From Saccharina japonica (taxonomy: Eukaryota > Sar > Phaeophyceae > Laminariales > Laminariaceae), in assembly GCA_008828725.1 (NCBI GenBank), contig MEHQ01004022.1, forward strand, positions 403,164-467,163: a stretch of DNA of 64,000 nucleotides, read 5' to 3'. Positions 33,629 through 45,488 of the stretch are shown here, piece by piece. The position numbers and the translations under genes were made by a program. The notes under the pieces were generated by a model, which was not told the origin of the DNA, made no database searches, and saw only the letters and a program-made list of their open reading frames with translations. Position 1 is the stretch's first letter. The number at the start of each line of letters is the position of its first letter.

Positions 33629-34649
33629 GATTTTGAAGACCTTCTGACGCGACCCGAGGGTGGTAGCGGTACGAGGTCATGATCGGTGAAGAGCCCTGAT
33701 TTTTTTTTTTCCCCAGTAGGGGCCTTCGAGTAGAAATCAGTGCAACAAAAAAGATTGTAAGAAACAGCCTATGAGTAAGAACTAAAGACCCAAGCCGATG
33801 AGAACACTGAGGCTTGCCTGCCTGCCTTGCCTTGCCTCTGTACCTTGGCGGGGGCGCTACTCGCAAGAGGCTTTTTTGTGCGAGAAATAACGCTCAGCGG
33901 CAAGTTGTAGTAGTTGGCTTTGTGGGGACGCTAAGAGACTTCCGAGTAGGAAACCTTCCTCAGCGCCGAGCCCTCGTATATATATACCTGGTACAGGCAT
34001 ACCAGGTATATAGACTAAATCGTGGGTAATCGAGTACGGCCAAGATTGACGCCTCAGACTTGATCGTGTGTAATCGGCTGCCTGTGCTTAAGAGTGGCAC
34101 CACAGCCCACTGATTGATACTACGTACCTGATACATGAATGTACCACAGGTGCATATTTGTAGTCCAACTCTATGTTTTGATACCGCATATCCCCTGGTA
34201 CACTTTTTTTGTTTTTTGTTTTCCCTACGATATATATATGGTACGTATATACCAGGTATGCTGAAGGGGCTTTCCGAGTCGAGTTTGTCCAAACCAAGAG
34301 AAAATAAAAATAAATAAAAAATAAGGGGGGAAGACGCACACACGACGAAAAGTTTATGGTGTCTTGGCTTTCTTTCTTGGGGAGAAAGACCTTGTGACCA
34401 CACCACACGACGGAAATGACGGCTCTGGAAATGTGTCGTCAACGGCTTTCCAAAGTTTCCATCCCATACATAGTGTATTGTGTGTATGTAGGTTGATCGC
34501 CCTGCGTTCGTTTGTACTCTCGCCGTCGGAGAGGTTATCCCCACATATAATCGGCACGGACTGTAGTCGTACCCAGTACGTTAAGCATCTCACTTGCTTT
34601 ACCCATTAATTTTTGTTTTGATTTGTTTTGGTTTTTCTCTGTTTCAGTC

Positions 34650-34850
34650 TGTGACCACAGAATTTGTATCTCTAGGATTGGGAATCAGGACAGGCACTTC
34701 TGAGTGTACTGACGTGGTTGAGTAGAAAGAACGGGTTTAATGTGAAGACAAGACACACAGCAGTGGGTGTGCTGCTGTGTGCTATTATGCTATTATCGGT
34801 ATATACGTCGACGGGTGGAAAGAAAGGTCAAATGTGAAAAACACGCACAC
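34650..34850 (-). repeat. Retroposon-like family 2, two diverged fragments
   Basis: TCTGTGACCACAGAATTTG...GTAGAAAGAACGGGTTTAAT at 34650-34745, and GTCGACGGGTGGAAAGAAAG at 34808-34845. Confidence 0.5.
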
Positions 34851-35898
34851 CACGTATCATACACACCACGCACACGAGATATTCAGCGCGTTATTTACTA
34901 TATATGCGGGGGTGTACGGGGTATGTACATGCATACACAAGAGTCCCAGTAGGTGGCAATAGTTTGCTGGCGGACCGCGGGGAGCCCCACACGGCTTTGC
35001 TGGGATAATTCGCTGTGGCTTTGCGTTGTTCTCTGGCTCCGCGCCGAAAACTGCTCTTTGACGTTGAACGCCCGCCGTTCCCCTCGTTTCCTCAAAAATC
35101 CTCACCCGCTAGTTCTTGTGCAAGTCTGATGGATGCTTTCTCTGTCGCACGTCGTGCAAGGGGTCATATTATACTGCCGCTGCTGCTGCTGCCAGTACGA
35201 ACTATTGATCGTAGACAGTCTTTTTTTTTCCAAATGAAGAAAAAGATACCTCATATTTCATTTGTTGTTCTTTGCGTGCATACGTCAGGTGTGACGTGGA
35301 GAATTTCGTGGAAACGAATGTTTGCAGACTGCTGTGTGCGTCATACTTAGATCATAGGCCAAGAGCCCGTATGCCGTACCTGGTATGCCCTTACGAAGGA
35401 TAGCATATGATCGTATATATCATACGGGTACTGGTGCACGTAACAAAGATGGGGAATGACGGCGATTTATCATGTGACGTGACAGCAAAATGGCAGTTTT
35501 TCGTGTGACGTGACGGCAATATACACGTAACTACTAGTTTTCAGTGTAGACACTGCGGCCGTGCGCTGTGACGGCTACTCGTTTTTTTTTGTGACGTGCC
35601 GTCACTCCCCCTCTTTTGCTTCTAGAGGGCGGTATGATACGGATCGTACGGGAAGTCTATGCCCTCATAAAGGAATGGTATGATGGTATGCAGTAAGTAG
35701 CCCCTTTTAAGGGACCCCCGAGGTAAGGGATTGCGGTATATAAGGGACGTCAAATTTATCAGCTGTCACCATTTCCCCCCACTATTAATAGTGACTACGG
35801 TAAGGGGCCGGTACCAACTCTGATGAAGGGACGTTGGTATACAAGGGACCTCCAAAAGGAAACGCAACAGGATCTCGAGAATGGGCTACTTACCTACC

Positions 35899-36120
35899 CG
35901 TATATGACACTGCTGTATACCACACCCCCTCGGACGAATTTCAACGCTGATTTGCTCGACGACCGGTTGAGCGCTAACCCCGAGCGACCCGTGTATGGAA
36001 AGATGTTGACGAGATGCTCCGAAAGCCGCCTTTTTCGTTGTCTGTGCCCCCCTGGTTATGGAGAAAATTGGCTTTCAAATTCACCCCAGGGGGTGTTACA
36101 TACACTGTCATATACGGTAG
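35899..36120. mobile_element. MITE with CCGTATATGACAGTG ends, copy 3
   Basis: CCGTATATGACACTGCTGTA at the left and ACACTGTCATATACGG at the right, with CACACCCCCT / AGGGGGTGT pairing. The overlapping 191-codon frame at 35823-36398 is therefore treated as non-coding. Confidence 0.7.
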
Positions 36121-36507
36121 TGTATGCCCTTGTATGTGTACAGGATAGTATTGCTTGCACGGGTAGTGTATGCCTTTATAGAGGGCGGTATACTACTGTT
36201 CCTCCTGTGATAGTTATAGGTCTGTATTCACGTACAGGCGAATCCTCTGTTCTGGCTTTTGTCGTGAGCCGCTTAGGTTTTGCGGTGCAAGCTGTCGACA
36301 GGGTATCAAACCGCGTGTTGCCCGGTTACCTGGTATGTGTCATACGACATTTCGTGCCCACCCCTTACATAGAAACCCCCGTAAAGGCCCTTATGTAAGG
36401 GCGGTGTACGCCCTTATTTAAGGGCTGCACTCCTGTTTGTTGCCGGCAACACATCCAACGAGAGTCAGGTTTAGGCTTACGTTTATACAACAATGCACTA
36501 TTCCGCG

Positions 36508-36671
36508 GGTCCATAGTAAACAAGACCAAATGTTGTTCTTCAAAATAGGTGAAATATGTAGGTTTTTGTAGGTATTAATAGTGAATAGGACCAAATATTG
36601 TTTTTCGAAATAGGTAAATATTTAGGTTTGTGAATGAACAGCAGTAGGTTCTGTTTACTATGGTCCCCCGA
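36508..36671 (+). repeat. CCATAGTAAA-family element, nested or duplicated
   Basis: CCATAGTAAACAAGACCAAA, a second AATAGGACCAAATATTG, then TGTTTACTATGGTCCCCCG. The left half occurs twice. Confidence 0.6.
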
Positions 36672-36707
36672 AATACTACCAATAATCTACTATTAATACT
36701 GCTGTGT

Positions 36708-36865
36708 GTGTGTTCTTGACATTATACCTTCCTTTCTACCCGTCGACATCCAGCACACCCAGTGTCCGTGCCGATTCTTCATCCTAAAAAGGTACCAGTT
36801 CTGTGGTCACAAAACTACGACACAGAGATACTACACTCAGTGTAGTAAGCAGAGCAGGTAGAAGG
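36708..36865 (+). repeat. Retroposon-like family 2, 3'-truncated copy
   Basis: From GTGTGTGTTCTTGACATTAT to AGTGTAGTAAGCAGAGCAG, then diverges. Confidence 0.7.
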
Positions 36866-37313
36866 ACCCAAAAGTCTCTAGTCATAAAAGGGTTGGGTGC
36901 TCATGTTCATGCATGGGGGGGGGGGGTCAAAGCTTTGCTTACGAAGTATTCGAGTATGATGATTAATCACCAAAAATCTGCCCCGTGTTCATGGGACAGG
37001 CTCCAAAACGAATTTGGGATCATTTTTTTTTTACCTTTGCCTCCTGCACGCGTAAATATCGAAAGTACAAAAGTCTGGTCGTATTTCATGCTGAAATTTC
37101 GTAGTTTCATATGTTGACGATATTTCGGGTAGATGGCCGAAATATTTTTTTTTTCCATTTTTTTTACGGCTGCTCGCGTTCAGTCGGAAAAGGTGACAGA
37201 ATTAATTGACGACTCCCAGTACCTGGCTCGTTCTTTCGAAAAAAAAAAAATGATAAAACCTCAGGTGCTCATCTTTGTGCAAAAGCTTCTTGCATGCTTT
37301 GTGTGATGGTGAT

Positions 37314-37590
37314 GGTGTGTGTGTGTGTTCTTCACATTAAACCTTCCTTTCTACCCGTCAACATCCAGCACACCCAGTGTCCGTGCCGATTCTTCATTCT
37401 AAAAAGGTACCAGTTCTGTGGTCACAAAACTACGACACAGAGATACTACGCTCAGTGTAGTAAGCAGAGCAGACAATGCAATGCCATATACCGTACGACA
37501 GGCAAGACCTACCCTGCTAGCAATCCAGGTGCATCCGAGAGAAAAAGAGAAAAAAAAAAGAAAAAAAAAAGCGAAAAGGAAAAATAATAC
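37314..37590 (+). mobile_element. Retroposon-like family 2, full-length copy with A-rich tail
   Basis: The cleanest copy. It runs from GTGTGTGTTCTTCACATTAA to CCAGGTGCATCC and then GAGAGAAAAAGAGAAAAAA. Confidence 0.75.
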
Positions 37591-38214
37591 AAGTAAACAT
37601 ACTGAAGCAAATCGATGGTGGGATGTAAGCATGTATCAGGGGTATAATGTATACTTCAATCGCGCGTATTATACGTAGCTATATTAAAAAAAATTAAAGA
37701 AACAACAGCTGTGTGCTATACATCATACCCGTATATATACGGAGGTAGTATATCTCACGAGATGGTACAGCTGCAGTGCAGTAAGCAGAGCACAGGAGCA
37801 GACAATGCAATGCCATATACGACAGACGTGAAGCTGAAATAGTCTGGGGTCTACATTCTCAAGTTGGCATGGGTGAGGTCCCTGTTTTTTTTTCTCGTAC
37901 GTAGCGGTCTTCAGCCTTGCGTTCGCGATTTTGTTTTGCGTATGGGAACTATTGCTTGAATATATGCGAATTTTCCTTTTTCACTCGCCTTGTGAGTGAT
38001 TATGTGATTATCAGCAGTTTCACCCTCTCTGTTGATGACATCCTTCTTCATTTTCTGCATCACGCGCACGTAACGTACTTGGCCATGTGATTAACGTAAC
38101 TCAGTTGTTGGGATCCTTCTTTCTCGTTTTGCATTGCGCGTATGTATCGTACCTGGTGGTACATATTCATATCATGTAAACTAAAGTGGACTGGTCAGTG
38201 TTGGTTTTTGCCCT

Positions 38215-38335
38215 GTTACATGACCGCCTTATAGAGGGAAGCCGCCTTATTCATTGCAGGTCATGAGAGTGATTCCCCACTCGCGCCAAGCGATTTTGAC
38301 CGCCTTAGAGGGATACCGCCTTATTGAGGGACCCC
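38215..38335 (+). repeat. Dispersed repeat pair, copy B
   Basis: ATGACCGCCTTATAGAGGGA...CGCCAAGCGATTTTGACCGC...GGGATACCGCCTTA...GGGACCCCC, inverted relative to 32980-33110. Confidence 0.7.
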
Positions 38336-38604
38336 CACCCACCGCATGTGCACCAAGTGAGCCACACGAACCCGAGCATCAGGCCCGGGGCTGGGTCTCT
38401 ACTGATGTAATAGGACATTCAGGGAGTACACCGTATATATGTGACCTCCCTTGAGTTCCACAGCTGTCAGAGTTTGTTCCCCTCAAACCCCGTAGTTCGC
38501 GCGATCGAAGTATCCCACGCAGCTTGCAAATACGAGATTTGACGAAATCCCCTCGATCTCACAGCGGCCTTTTTTATTTTATTTTATTTTTCAATATTAA
38601 GTGA

Positions 38605-39056
38605 CCTGGTGGCATTAATTAGTGGGTCGGGGTCTGTTGCGCGCAGCGCAACAGGCGACTCAAGGAGTGTTGCGCGCACCGCAACACGCCTGAGGCGCGT
38701 GTTGCGCGCCGCAGGCGCCGCGCAAGCCCCGACCACCCCCCCCCCCTCCCCCCCCGAAAAAAGCGAAAAAAGCGGAAAAAAAAATGGCGATCTTTGGGCG
38801 AATGTACGCCTAAAAGGCCTAAAAGATGTCCAATTACGACTATTTATCAAGAAAAAAAGAACCCCAAATTTTTTTCTCGGCCCCGGCGAGAAAAAAACGC
38901 GAAACAATTTTTTTTAGCCTGCGGCGAAAATGTTGCGCGCCCAAAAACGCGTGTTGCGCTGCGCGCAACTAGCCTCGCGGCGACTGTTGCGCAAAACCGT
39001 TATTTTAGCCAAATGTTGCGCCAGCGCAACAGCGCAACTCCTAATTAATGCCCTGG
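38605..39056. mobile_element. 452-bp element with GGCATTAATTAG ends and TTGCGC clusters
   Basis: Ends CCTGGTGGCATTAATTAG and CTAATTAATGCCCTGG pair as terminal inverted repeats. Both subterminal zones are packed with (T)GTTGCGC and GCGCAAC, about a dozen in either orientation, a layout typical of transposase-binding arrays in non-autonomous DNA transposons. The interior is AT- and homopolymer-rich. The fold-back in the assembly has its turn inside this element. Confidence 0.7.
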
Positions 39057-39098
39057 TATACAGCACCACGGCTGCAAATAACGTTTGAAGAACACAGC

Positions 39099-39262
39099 CA
39101 AAGATGTCAGGAGACGGTCAGTCAAGGGAAAACGAGCATCGGTCAAGGGTGTGGATCCGAGTGTTCCCTCACTAAAACGTAGTAGTTTGGCGTCAGTCAA
39201 GGATAAAAAAATGGAAAATTGCCGTCAGTCAAGGGGTGAAAGTGACGTCTCCTGACATCTTG
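39099..39262 (+). mobile_element. GTCAGGAGAC-family element
   Basis: CAAAGATGTCAGGAGACGGT...GACGTCTCCTGACATCTTG. Reverse copy at 44947-45110 and direct copy at 45671-45835 result from the assembly fold-back. Confidence 0.8.
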
Positions 39263-39765
39263 CACATAGCAGTAGTACCAGTAGCACCACTTGAGAAGTG
39301 TGTTGGACATGTCGACCGTTTTCTGAAGTACCGCTTATGATATCGTTATTTTTGTAGAGATTTAGCGTTTCTTGACCAACGTCGTCCCTACCCGAGGAAT
39401 CTTCCTAGGGACATGCAGACATCCAGAGCGATACCATGATTAATACGAACGGTCGGTACGTAGGTAAAATTAAGAAGCGTGTGGGTTTTGACATGTTGTG
39501 AAAACGCAACAAACGTTTTTTTTATGTTTTTATCAACTATTAATTATTAATACCTGGTGGTATATATTATTAATACCTGGTACCTGGTATGTATTATTAA
39601 TACGACTACCTCGTACGACAGCAGTAGTAGTAGTTTTATATAATACTCTGGCAGCATAGCGCAGAGAACGCGTGTGTGTTTGGTGTGTGCAAACCGGCTC
39701 CGTAGAACTTGCACGTACGTGCGAGTCTAACGAATCTGTGTGTGTGTTTTTTTTTCGACTTCGGG

Positions 39766-39862
39766 GGACCATAGTAATCAGGACCCGTCACACAGGCATA
39801 ACCCTATACATTCCAGTATTTTCGCCAAGCTTATTTGGTCCTGATTACTACTGTAATAGTGT
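39766..39862. repeat. CCATAGTAAA-family element
   Basis: CGGGGGACCATAGTAATCAG at the left, GGTCCTGATTACTACTG at the right. Confidence 0.6.
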
Positions 39863-39944
39863 ACCCCACACATGTATTATACATATGTACCACACATGAC
39901 CTTGTCCCATGTTTTCTTTGAAAGGTTACGTGTACATTTTTCTT

Positions 39945-40150
39945 TTAGGTCCGGGGTCACTAAGTGGGCTCTTTCTCCTCCCTCCCCGTCATTGCCTTGG
40001 CATTTTTATCGCGAGAAGATTTCAGCACCATCTTCCCTCGTCGACTCGCGTCTAATTCATGTACCGTACATGAAAAGTCAGTCAACTGTTCAGCCGATCG
40101 CTCTCAAAGTAAAATCAATAAATAAAAACACGAGATCTCCGGAGGGGTTA
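39945..40150 (-). repeat. SINE family 1, copy with degraded head
   Basis: AGGTCCGGGGTCACTAAGTG...ATCGCGAGAAGATTTCAGCA...GAGATCTCCGGAGGGGTT. Also present reversed at 44059-44264 and again at 46518-46723 through the fold-back. Confidence 0.75.
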
Positions 40151-40199
40151 ATGTTTCGTTTAAAACAAACTAATAGTACTTAATTAATAATAGCATTGA

Positions 40200-41426
40200 A
40201 GTGGGGGGGTATATTTAAAAACCATGTACGTATATAACACGTTCGTTGAAATGAAATGTCACGTTTCGATTATTTTTGAGTGCTTGCGAAAGTTTTTTTT
40301 CTTCTAATAATACGAGGGAAGCGCGACATTTTTTCCCTAAGCTTAGCAGAGATTTTTCCGAAGCGCTTCGCGTTGGTTAACGTTTTTTTTTTGTGACGCC
40401 CCGAAAAGCTCAATAAAATAAATATCTGGTAACTGATTTGTGTGAAATCTGAAGAAATAAACATCCCGCGACCGTGATGAAGAGCGCGCCAAATTTGCGA
40501 CCTTCGCGTGGTGGCCCTCGCTCGACCCTCTACGGCGTTTACGCGCGCTATCGCGCATGCTGTCGGAAGTCCTGGCACCCCCTCCTTCCCCACTCGTCTT
40601 CAAGCCCCTGCTTGCTCCCCTGAAAGCCTCTCTGCAATCTGCAACACATCCTTTCCGACTTGCCAAGTACCCTGCAAGTGGCCTCTTGAAAGCTTCGTAC
40701 TCCGGAGCAGCTACTACTGCCAAGCAAGCATCTGATAGGAGAAGCTACTTACTGCTGACTGCTGCGTATATATATACCCCTAGGAGGCTACGCCCGCATT
40801 TCTCGGAGGAGCTACGTGAACACCTCCAAGTTCTCTTCGTGACAAACTGCTTCCAAGCCTGTGAGGAGCTGCTGCTACTAGTACTTCTATACCTACATAC
40901 CCTGGTAGTCTTTTGAGAAAGTGGGAAGGCTGCAACGACTGTTTCTGGCCGGTCTGCGTTCCTGCGCGCTAGCCGGGCAGCGAGCTGCGAAGTTTCTGGT
41001 CTCCGCTTGGTGGGTACCACTGCTCCTGCTGCTGCTCTTTTATCCTTTTATCGGTACCTGGCACTGGTCCTTGTATGGTATGATATGCGTGTGTATGATA
41101 CATAATGTGATATAGGGATTTGCCGCTTTCCGTACGTTATCTTTTCATGGTTTTGGTGGGTGCTCGCTGCTTCTCGTATACCTGTTACTCGTTTTTTGAG
41201 GGGTAAATATTACGCTTGCCCTACATTTTTCAAAAAGGTGAGGTGTTTCATATTTTTATCGTATAACTACCAGGGTACCTGATGGCAGGTAATTTGTACT
41301 GGTACCAGGTATATATATATATGATATTCTATTTATGCAAGGTATACGTATGTCATATCTCTACGAATAATACATCGGTACGAGTACGTATATATCTTGT
41401 GAATAGTATACATTCTGATCAGTATA
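40200..41426. other. Spacer without recognised gene
   Basis: Several frames (for example 126 codons on minus, 40343-40723, and 119 on plus, 40557-40916) overlap each other on both strands and match no family I know. I leave them uncalled. The same sequence recurs reversed at about 43132-44000 and again at 46773-48000. Confidence 0.4.
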
Positions 41427-41755
41427 GCCGGTCGCCCCGGTAAACCAGTGGTCAGCTTCAAAGACTACTGGCATTGGTCCCCAAGTTCGAATCCCACCGG
41501 GGCGAGATTTTTACTTTATTTGAAAAAATAAAAAGGAACCAATTGCTGAGAGCGCCTTCGTGGCGTGGGTAGGCGGAATCCGACGCAAGTCGACGAGGGA
41601 AGAGAGTGCTGAAATCTTCTCGCGATAAAAATGCAAGGCACGTACCGTAGTGGGGAGGGGGGAGAAGAGCCTACTTAGTGAGTCCGGATCTGAGTTACGA
41701 CTAAAGAGGGAGAGAGAAAAGAAGGGCAAAGATAATAAATAGGGTGGACAAAATA
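41427..41755 (+). mobile_element. SINE family 1, full-length copy with best-paired tRNA-like head
   Basis: The head begins GCCCCGG and closes with CCGGGGC, a perfect seven-pair acceptor-like stem around AAGTTCGAATCCCACC. The T-stem does not pair, so it is a SINE head and not a functional tRNA. Body and AT-rich tail follow. A second assembly copy is at 48000-48328. Confidence 0.85.
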
Positions 41756-42080
41756 TATATATATATATATACTCGTATGTAAAGCTTGATGCCTCCCTCG
41801 GATTTATTTGCCCTATGATATGAACATACTATCATATTGACTGTTAATACTACTGCTGTACTGCTCCGGTATTGTTCCACAGCAGATTATTTCAATTCGA
41901 ATGGTTCTGCCCCAAATTTCGGGGGCTAATAATATAATAGTGCCTTGATTGTGGGAAGATAGCGGGGTATTTAAATACAGTAGTAGTGGTGCATCGGTAT
42001 ATACCCACTTCAGATTTCAAGACCACCCCCTGAAAAACAATTTTCGCGGACTGATCTCCGTTTTTAGTCTTGTATCTCAA

Positions 42081-42169
42081 CCCTTTCAAGACTGCAGTCC
42101 CGTTTTGGGGACAAAGCACTTTAATTCCAAGTAATTTGTCCCCTAAACGGGACTCCAGTCTTTCAAGGG
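42081..42169. mobile_element. TTAA hairpin element, 89 bp
   Basis: CCCTTTCAAGACTGCAGTCC...GGGACTCCAGTCTTTCAAGG can fold almost end to end. Right flank TTAA, left flank TCAA (decayed). Ends starting CCCT next to TTAA match the piggyBac superfamily rule. Second assembly copy at 48654-48742. Confidence 0.75.
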
Positions 42170-42432
42170 TTAACTGCTGTACCTAGTGAAAAAGCGATCA
42201 CACTCACTAATTTCAAGTAGTTTTATATCGTGACAACGCCGATTTGCCTGGTTTTATTTCTGCCATAGGCCTTGAACCGGATGGTACTACAATCAGGGCC
42301 TTCCTCGGGAAAATTCCCGCAGGATTTCACGGGAAATTGTTTTTTCTTCCCGCTCCCGTGCAAATATCGTTCCCGTGAACCGGATGGTACTAAAATGGGC
42401 ACACCACTACTCTGTCAACGTGGAAGGGTTAA

Positions 42433-42515
42433 GAGCTGTTAAGAGCTGCTCCCACGAACTTGGGGACAAAGTACTTGGAATTAGTGTCGGGGCATTTTTT
42501 TCAGTTCTGAATGGG
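42433..42515 (-). mobile_element. TTAA-flanked hairpin-family element, 83 bp
   Basis: TTAA at 42429-42432 and 42516-42519. The core CTTGGAATTAGTG is the family core in reverse orientation. Second assembly copy at 49006-49088. Confidence 0.65.
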
Positions 42516-42931
42516 TTAAATACAACTTTTTTTATTAATATTGTGAATAAGCGCGGCGCCTGGAGGGTTAGGGTTAGTGCCGTACGTGTCCTTGCCTTGC
42601 AACTCGGATACCAATGTCTTACCACTTGCTTGCCATCCCTCAACCACACAACGTGACCGTTGCCTGTATTTATAGTGTGCTTACGTACCCGTGGTACTTT
42701 TTCGGGATACAGTTATAATGATATAATACTACAGTAGTAGCAATTAGAAGTGATGTAGTCTAGTACTTCAACCATTTCCTGGAAGCTCTCTTACTATTTT
42801 TACTCTGTACTGCTGTCGCGATGTCAACCTGCTGACAGGAATTTTCTTGGGTGCTTTTATATATGTTCGAAGCAAAATGTACCTGGTATATATACACATA
42901 TATATACACAGCAGTACAGGACACCTAATAC

Positions 42932-43130
42932 GGTCGGTCGCCCCGGTAGAGTAGTGGTCAGCTTCAAAGACTACTATCATTGGTACCCAGGATCGAATCC
43001 CACCGTGGTGAGAGATTTTGTCTTTATTTGAAAAAATAAAAAGGAACCAATTGCTGAGAGCGCCTTCGTGGCGTGGGTAGGCGGAATCCGACGCAAGTCG
43101 ACGAGGGAAGAAAGTGCTGAAATCTTCCTC
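42932..43130 (+). mobile_element. SINE family 1, copy cut off at the assembly join
   Basis: Head and half of the body, then the N at 43131. The last bases (AATCTTCCTC) depart from the family (AATCTTCTCGCG), as expected of a poor contig end. The uncut version is at 49505-49838. Confidence 0.85.
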
Positions 43131-43131
43131 N

Positions 43132-45488
43132 CATACAAGGACCAGTGCCAGGTACCGATAAAAGGATAAAAGAGCAGCAGCAGGAGCAGTGGTACCCACC
43201 AAGCGGAGACCAGAAACTTCGCAGCTCGCTGCCCGGCTAGCGCGCAGGAACGCAGACCGGCCAGAAACAGTCGTTGCAGCCTTCCCACTTTCTCAAAAGA
43301 CTACCAGGGTATGTAGGTATAGAAGTACTAGTAGCAGCAGCTCCTCACAGGCTTGGAAGCAGTTTGTCACGAAGAGAACTTGGAGGTGTTCACGTAGCTC
43401 CTCCGAGAAATGCGGGCGTAGCCTCCTAGGGGTATATATATACGCAGCAGTCAGCAGTAAGTAGCTTCTCCTATCAGATGCTTGCTTGGCAGTAGTAGCT
43501 GCTCCGGAGTACGAAGCTTTCAAGAGGCCACTTGCAGGGTACTTGGCAAGTCGGAAAGGATGTGTTGCAGATTGCAGAGAGGCTTTCAGGGGAGCAAGCA
43601 GGGGCTTGAAGACGAGTGGGGAAGGAGGGGGTGCCAGGACTTCCGACAGCATGCGCGATAGCGCGCGTAAACGCCGTAGAGGGTCGAGCGAGGGCCACCA
43701 CGCGAAGGTCGCAAATTTGGCGCGCTCTTCATCACGGTCGCGGGATGTTTATTTCTTCAGATTTCACACAAATCAGTTACCAGATATTTATTTTATTGAG
43801 CTTTTCGGGGCGTCACAAAAAAAAAACGTTAACCAACGCGAAGCGCTTCGGAAAAATCTCTGCTAAGCTTAGGGAAAAAATGTCGCGCTTCCCTCGTATT
43901 ATTAGAAGAAAAAAAACTTTCGCAAGCACTCAAAAATAATCGAAACGTGACATTTCATTTCAACGAACGTGTTATATACGTACATGGTTTTTAAATATAC
44001 CCCCCCACTTCAATGCTATTATTAATTAAGTACTATTAGTTTGTTTTAAACGAAACATTAACCCCTCCGGAGATCTCGTGTTTTTATTTATTGATTTTAC
44101 TTTGAGAGCGATCGGCTGAACAGTTGACTGACTTTTCATGTACGGTACATGAATTAGACGCGAGTCGACGAGGGAAGATGGTGCTGAAATCTTCTCGCGA
44201 TAAAAATGCCAAGGCAATGACGGGGAGGGAGGAGAAAGAGCCCACTTAGTGACCCCGGACCTAAAAGAAAAATGTACACGTAACCTTTCAAAGAAAACAT
44301 GGGACAAGGTCATGTGTGGTACATATGTATAATACATGTGTGGGGTACACTATTACAGTAGTAATCAGGACCAAATAAGCTTGGCGAAAATACTGGAATG
44401 TATAGGGTTATGCCTGTGTGACGGGTCCTGATTACTATGGTCCCCCGAAGTCGAAAAAAAAACACACACACAGATTCGTTAGACTCGCACGTACGTGCAA
44501 GTTCTACGGAGCCGGTTTGCACACACCAAACACACACGCGTTCTCTGCGCTATGCTGCCAGAGTATTATATAAAACTACTACTACTGCTGTCGTACGAGG
44601 TAGTCGTATTAATAATACATACCAGGTACCAGGTATTAATAATATATACCACCAGGTATTAATAATTAATAGTTGATAAAAACATAAAAAAAACGTTTGT
44701 TGCGTTTTCACAACATGTCAAAACCCACACGCTTCTTAATTTTACCTACGTACCGACCGTTCGTATTAATCATGGTATCGCTCTGGATGTCTGCATGTCC
44801 CTAGGAAGATTCCTCGGGTAGGGACGACGTTGGTCAAGAAACGCTAAATCTCTACAAAAATAACGATATCATAAGCGGTACTTCAGAAAACGGTCGACAT
44901 GTCCAACACACTTCTCAAGTGGTGCTACTGGTACTACTGCTATGTGCAAGATGTCAGGAGACGTCACTTTCACCCCTTGACTGACGGCAATTTTCCATTT
45001 TTTTATCCTTGACTGACGCCAAACTACTACGTTTTAGTGAGGGAACACTCGGATCCACACCCTTGACCGATGCTCGTTTTCCCTTGACTGACCGTCTCCT
45101 GACATCTTTGGCTGTGTTCTTCAAACGTTATTTGCAGCCGTGGTGCTGTATACCAGGGCATTAATTAGGAGTTGCGCTGTTGCGCTGGCGCAACATTTGG
45201 CTAAAATAACGGTTTTGCGCAACAGTCGCCGCGAGGCTAGTTGCGCGCAGCGCAACACGCGTTTTTGGGCGCGCAACATTTTCGCCGCAGGCTAAAAAAA
45301 ATTGTTTCGCGTTTTTTTCTCGCCGGGGCCGAGAAAAAAATTTGGGGTTCTTTTTTTCTTGATAAATAGTCGTAATTGGACATCTTTTAGGCCTTTTAGG
45401 CGTACATTCGCCCAAAGATCGCCATTTTTTTTTCCGCTTTTTTCGCTTTTTTCGGGGGGGGAGGGGGGGGGGGTGGTCGGGGCTTGCG
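43132..45488. other. Inverted copy of 38721-41077 (assembly fold-back arm)
   Basis: Base 43132 corresponds to the complement of 41077, and positions sum to 84209 throughout. Every feature of 38721-41077 therefore appears here in reverse and should not be counted as a second locus. Confidence 0.9.

Noticed and set aside
35823..36398. 191-codon open frame on the plus strand
   Set aside because: Covers an inverted-repeat element seen elsewhere in non-coding form; no family similarity.
41427..41505. tRNA gene
   Set aside because: The acceptor-like stem pairs, but the T-stem and anticodon arm do not, and the same head is followed by a shared body in many copies. It is a SINE head.
43132..45488. 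A genuine second locus with genes in reverse order
   Set aside because: Appears to mirror 38721-41077 exactly, next to an N; best treated as assembly duplication until reads show otherwise.
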